Source: Hondaea fermentalgiana
Lineage: Eukaryota > Sar > Bigyra > Thraustochytrida > Thraustochytriidae
Length of the DNA stretch: 29,528 nucleotides
Assembly (NCBI GenBank): GCA_014084085.1
Contig: NPFB01000147.1
Coordinates: 1 to 29,528, forward strand
Direction: 5' to 3'
The notes under the pieces are model-generated. The model worked only from the letters and a program-made list of their open reading frames with translations. It ran no database searches and was not told where the DNA came from. The position numbers and the translations under genes were made by a program. Shown piece after piece: positions 26,710 through 29,528 of this stretch (its first letter is position 1; each line of letters opens with the position of its first letter).

Positions 26710-27669
26710 CGCGTCGGTCTCGTCTGCGCCTGCTCTTGCCTCTGCGCCTAGCTCCGTCTCCGCCTCTGCGTCCGCGTCGACTCTGCGCGGGCGGCTCTCG
26801 GTTATGCCTTGCGCTGCCCTGCTGGCACACCGCGTGTGACGAGAAAAGTACCAATACACCTGGCCATGGTGGACGAAATATGGAAGAGAGCAGCCAGATC
26901 ATCCATCCATCATCTTGTAGTAGGCCTGATCGCCCATTTGGCCAAAATCGAGAAGCGTTGCCGGTGCTGATCGGGTGAATCGCTAGCACAGTGACATTCT
27001 TTGCGGCAGGCACAGGATGCAGGAGTCAAGTGGATAGTTAGGTGGACGAACAATGACACACGCACATACAAGTTTTGTCGGTGTAAGCAAGTAGAGTATG
27101 CTGTTTCGTTGACTTTGCTCTGCAGCCACAAGTTTTCAGAAGTGGAGAAATCCCGCGCTTGCGAGCGCCTCTCTTTCTCTGTTTTATGCGCATCTCCGCG
27201 AAGTCTTATTAGCCTCTTCAAGTGACCAAACCAACTTGCTTCCTTCTGAGAGGTGATCGATCGTTTACCGCCCCGATCACAGTAACAACTTTTTCTTTGT
27301 TCAGATTGCGTGCTGACGATCTGCAGTGATCATCCTTTTCTTTCTACACGCTACACAGCTGTTGTTCGTCTTTCCCTTTCTGCCTGAAGAAGAGCTCGTG
27401 CCTTTTGGTCTCGCGAGCTCGAGAGGCCCTCAATACTTGCCAGTGTCCTGCATTCACCAAAGGGGCTTCAAGTGAAAATTAGGGTCCCGGGCCGGGCCGC
27501 GAGAACCTACTAGCCTAGACTAGTAGTAGTAGTAGGCGATAGCAGGCAGAAAGAAGACGCCAAAAAAGGAGGCGAACTTGTTGAGAAAGGCAAAAAACAA
27601 AAGGCACGTGGCGGCGCACGCGGGAGCGCACGCGGGAGCGCACGCGGGAGGCTGTGCGCGGCGGAGACG
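26710..27669. promoter_or_regulatory. Divergent intergenic region, TMTC / Rad60-like
   Basis: This 0.96 kb region carries the promoters of two divergent genes. It includes an inverted repeat CCTACTA (27506-27512) / TAGTAGG (27530-27536) around a TAG-repeat loop, a G+C-rich block near 27483-27500, and a 12-bp triple repeat (27614-27649) just before the Rad60-like start. I see no gene. Confidence 0.5.
27614..27649. repeat. 12-bp tandem repeat, three copies, in Rad60-like leader
   Basis: GCGCACGCGGGA occurs three times without mismatch, ending 20 nt before the ATG at 27670. The spacing suggests it lies in the 5' leader. Confidence 0.95.
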
Positions 27670-28785
27670 ATGAGCAGGTCGAACGAAGACGAGGACGCGG
27701 CAGAGGATGCGGCCAAGGTGCCCGAGCTGGACATTTGGGCTGCACGCAGGAAGCAGCGCAAGATTCTCGACGAGAGCGACGACGAGAGCGACGACGAGAG
27801 CGACGAGGAGAACGGCCGCAACGACCGCAATGTAGGCGAGCAGCTGGCAGGGGTCGGCAGCAAGGGAGCTAGCAAGGGGCAGCGCGTCGGAAGTGGCGGC
27901 GCGCACGCGGATTTGGATATCAGTATGGCATCCCAAGACTCTGCCGACTCTGGCTTTCTCAGCTTGGACAGCAGCAGCGATGAAGACGAGGCGGGCATGT
28001 TCAACTCTCGCGGGAAAGGGAGGAAACGGAATCATGCGCAAAAATTCAATGGCAGAGGCAGCAGCAACAGCGATGCACGCAAACGAGAGGACGACGACGA
28101 CGATGTGGTTGCCCTTTCCAGCGACGACGACAGCGACTTAGAAGTCGACGTGAAAAAGGTCTATGACCACCCATTATTGAAAAAGCAGAGAATGCTCTCA
28201 GAAGGAATGAAGCAGATCATGACGGCAACCCCTCGAAAGCCTGGGACACCCGCGTCAAAGTGGCGCAATACTTCGCGACCCGCGTATGGAGGAAGAAATG
28301 GTCCCCACGGCCACATCAGACCTGAACAGGGTGATGAAGAAGACAATGATGACATGATTGCTGGGGATGACATTGACGATATCGATGCGGTCGTTGCACA
28401 ACAACTTTCTCAATATCGCGAAAAGTACAAGGAAGACACGGACGAGGACTTGATCAGCAAGTACTTGCAAGCTGGCAAGCAAACCGCCTCCTCTTCCTCG
28501 TCTTCATCTTCGTCGTCTGCTCTTGGTCCAGGTGCTCCCATACCAGCAGAGAAGCTTATCATGCTCAAATTTAAGACGAGCGCAAAAGATTCCACGATGG
28601 TCGGTGTCGCATCGAACCAGCCCATTGGCCCGAGCCTTGACAGATTCTGCGCAGAGCACTTTCCCGACAAACGACGCGACCAAGTCATCTTTATTTTTGA
28701 TGGCGAGAAACTATCTGACAACTTCAAGCCTGAGGATGAGGATCTCGAGAATGATGACATCATTGACGTCCAAGTCAAACCATAA
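27670..28785 (+). CDS. Rad60/NIP45-like protein with C-terminal SUMO-like domain
   Basis: This 371 aa intronless protein has a long disordered, highly acidic N-terminal region and a C-terminal ubiquitin/SUMO-like fold. Runs such as DESDDESDDESDEE are likely CK2 sites. VVAL at 146-149 followed by SSDDDSD is a good SUMO-interacting motif; FLSLDSSSDEDE is a weaker second one. The SUMO-like domain (about 295-371) begins KLIMLKFKTSAKDST and ends IIDVQVKP without the Gly-Gly needed for conjugation, as in Rad60-family SLDs. The order SIM-rich acidic part then SLD matches fungal Rad60/Esc2 and animal NFATC2IP, which act with the SUMO pathway in genome maintenance, although those usually have two SLDs and only one is evident here. 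A Ser run (about 276-285) links the parts. A minimal SUMO-like splicing or repair factor is an alternative. Confidence 0.8.
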   Translation: MSRSNEDEDAAEDAAKVPELDIWAARRKQRKILDESDDESDDESDEENGRNDRNVGEQLAGVGSKGASKGQRVGSGGAHADLDISMASQDSADSGFLSLDSSSDEDEAGMFNSRGKGRKRNHAQKFNGRGSSNSDARKREDDDDDVVALSSDDDSDLEVDVKKVYDHPLLKKQRMLSEGMKQIMTATPRKPGTPASKWRNTSRPAYGGRNGPHGHIRPEQGDEEDNDDMIAGDDIDDIDAVVAQQLSQYREKYKEDTDEDLISKYLQAGKQTASSSSSSSSSSALGPGAPIPAEKLIMLKFKTSAKDSTMVGVASNQPIGPSLDRFCAEHFPDKRRDQVIFIFDGEKLSDNFKPEDEDLENDDIIDVQVKP

Positions 28786-28811
28786 TATCACCACAACAGC
28801 GTCAGCGACAA

Positions 28812-28845
<34 letters not shown>

Positions 28846-29528
28846 GTCCCCAATCAAAAACAAAAACGAAAACACACACAAACTTATTTGTATTCTGCCT
28901 TTCCTCTTTTTTCCTTATTTTTTTTTCTTTTAGTCCTCTCCGACGGTCGTGTCCGTCCTCTGAGCTGCTTTCACGGCTCCATTTAGCCAAGAAACATTGG
29001 CAGCCAACATTCGGTGCTAAGCTCTTTTCTCACCGTCTGTGCTAAGCTCTCCCATCTCAATGGCTGGCACAGTGACAGACTCAACGACCCGGTTCAGGTC
29101 GATCATGGAATCTGACGAACGCGTTCGCCGCCTCGCAGGCTGCTCTAGTTACAATCCATTGGTTCGCCGGGACATCGACCAGCCACTGTGACCGACGGAC
29201 AGTCCAGAGAACCGCAGCCGTTCCATCTTCGTGCAAGCGTCCCGGCTCGGATCTTTTCCTTTTCGCGACTCTCACCCTGCCTCGCCTCCCCGCGTCCCCC
29301 AGGCCGCCAGCCACCGTCCGCCCAAGTTCGCCAGGGCTCTCGCGACCTCTTCGCAGCTTCATTGAGCGGTTCCCATCGCAGGCCTTGACATTCTCGCGCC
29401 GACATGCGAGTTGAGGTCTTGAGGCGGGTCGTCAATGGTCGGTCACGCCAGACCCCTCCTCAGGCTCCCTCCCGTCCGCGAAGAATTGACCGCGCCGCGC
29501 CGCAACTGCAAAGCAAGCCGGATCTTAA
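28786..29528. other. Right-end region without a supported gene
   Basis: The stop of the Rad60-like gene is followed by an AACAGC array (28813-28842) and a T-rich stretch near 28905-28932, a plausible 3' end region. A short direct repeat GTGCTAAGCTCT occurs near 29012 and 29038. The last 400 bp are G+C-rich. Short open frames on both strands show no domain; a gene starting beyond the window is possible. Confidence 0.5.
28813..28842. repeat. (AACAGC)5 hexamer array
   Basis: Five perfect AACAGC units begin 27 nt after the Rad60-like stop codon, so the array is probably within the 3' UTR. Confidence 0.95.

Overview
The window looks like nuclear DNA of a protist with few introns and a G+C-rich genome. 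Most genes are single long open frames, yet two genes only make sense with GT...AG introns. The products are eukaryotic: a RABL3-type GTPase, a TMTC-type membrane protein, an ER lectin with MRH domains, a CSC1/OSCA-type channel, bZIP proteins and a Rad60/NIP45-type SUMO-like protein. The gene style suggests a heterotrophic stramenopile such as a thraustochytrid. That placement is inference; no rRNA or other marker is present to settle it.

Layout from left to right. Two tandem bZIP paralogs lie on the minus strand (286-1740 and 2771-4477). The second is divergent from a large CSC1/OSCA/TMEM63-like channel gene (4907-8476, +). Next come two plus-strand genes: a PH plus RhoGAP-like protein with one inferred intron (9311-12276) and a class I methyltransferase of the METTL13/EEF1A-methyltransferase type (12577-13467). 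Converging on these is a two-exon gene for a secreted or ER protein with two MRH lectin domains (13610-15069, -). An unrecognised basic protein follows (16639-17637, +). RABL3 (18451-19317) and an M3 oligopeptidase with a likely organellar presequence (19679-21928) are on the minus strand. A YghU-type glutathione transferase with an added N-terminal membrane segment (23377-24264, +) converges with a TMTC-type protein (24631-26709, -). The last gene encodes a Rad60/NIP45-like SUMO-like-domain protein (27670-28785, +).

The genes do not form an operon or an obvious pathway. They look like ordinary housekeeping, regulatory and ER-quality-control genes in a compact genome. The MRH lectin and the TMTC protein both belong to the ER glycoprotein world, but nothing shows that their proximity matters. 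I see no mobile element, CRISPR array, rRNA, convincing tRNA or new multi-gene system.

The most notable signals are: the tandem bZIP pair, which share an unnamed C-terminal region and carry 5-bp G+C repeat arrays just upstream of both start codons; the RhoGAP-like domain that has lost its arginine finger; the two inferred introns; and nested tandem repeats in the divergent region 22.5-22.9 kb. Intergenic regions are rich in simple repeats.
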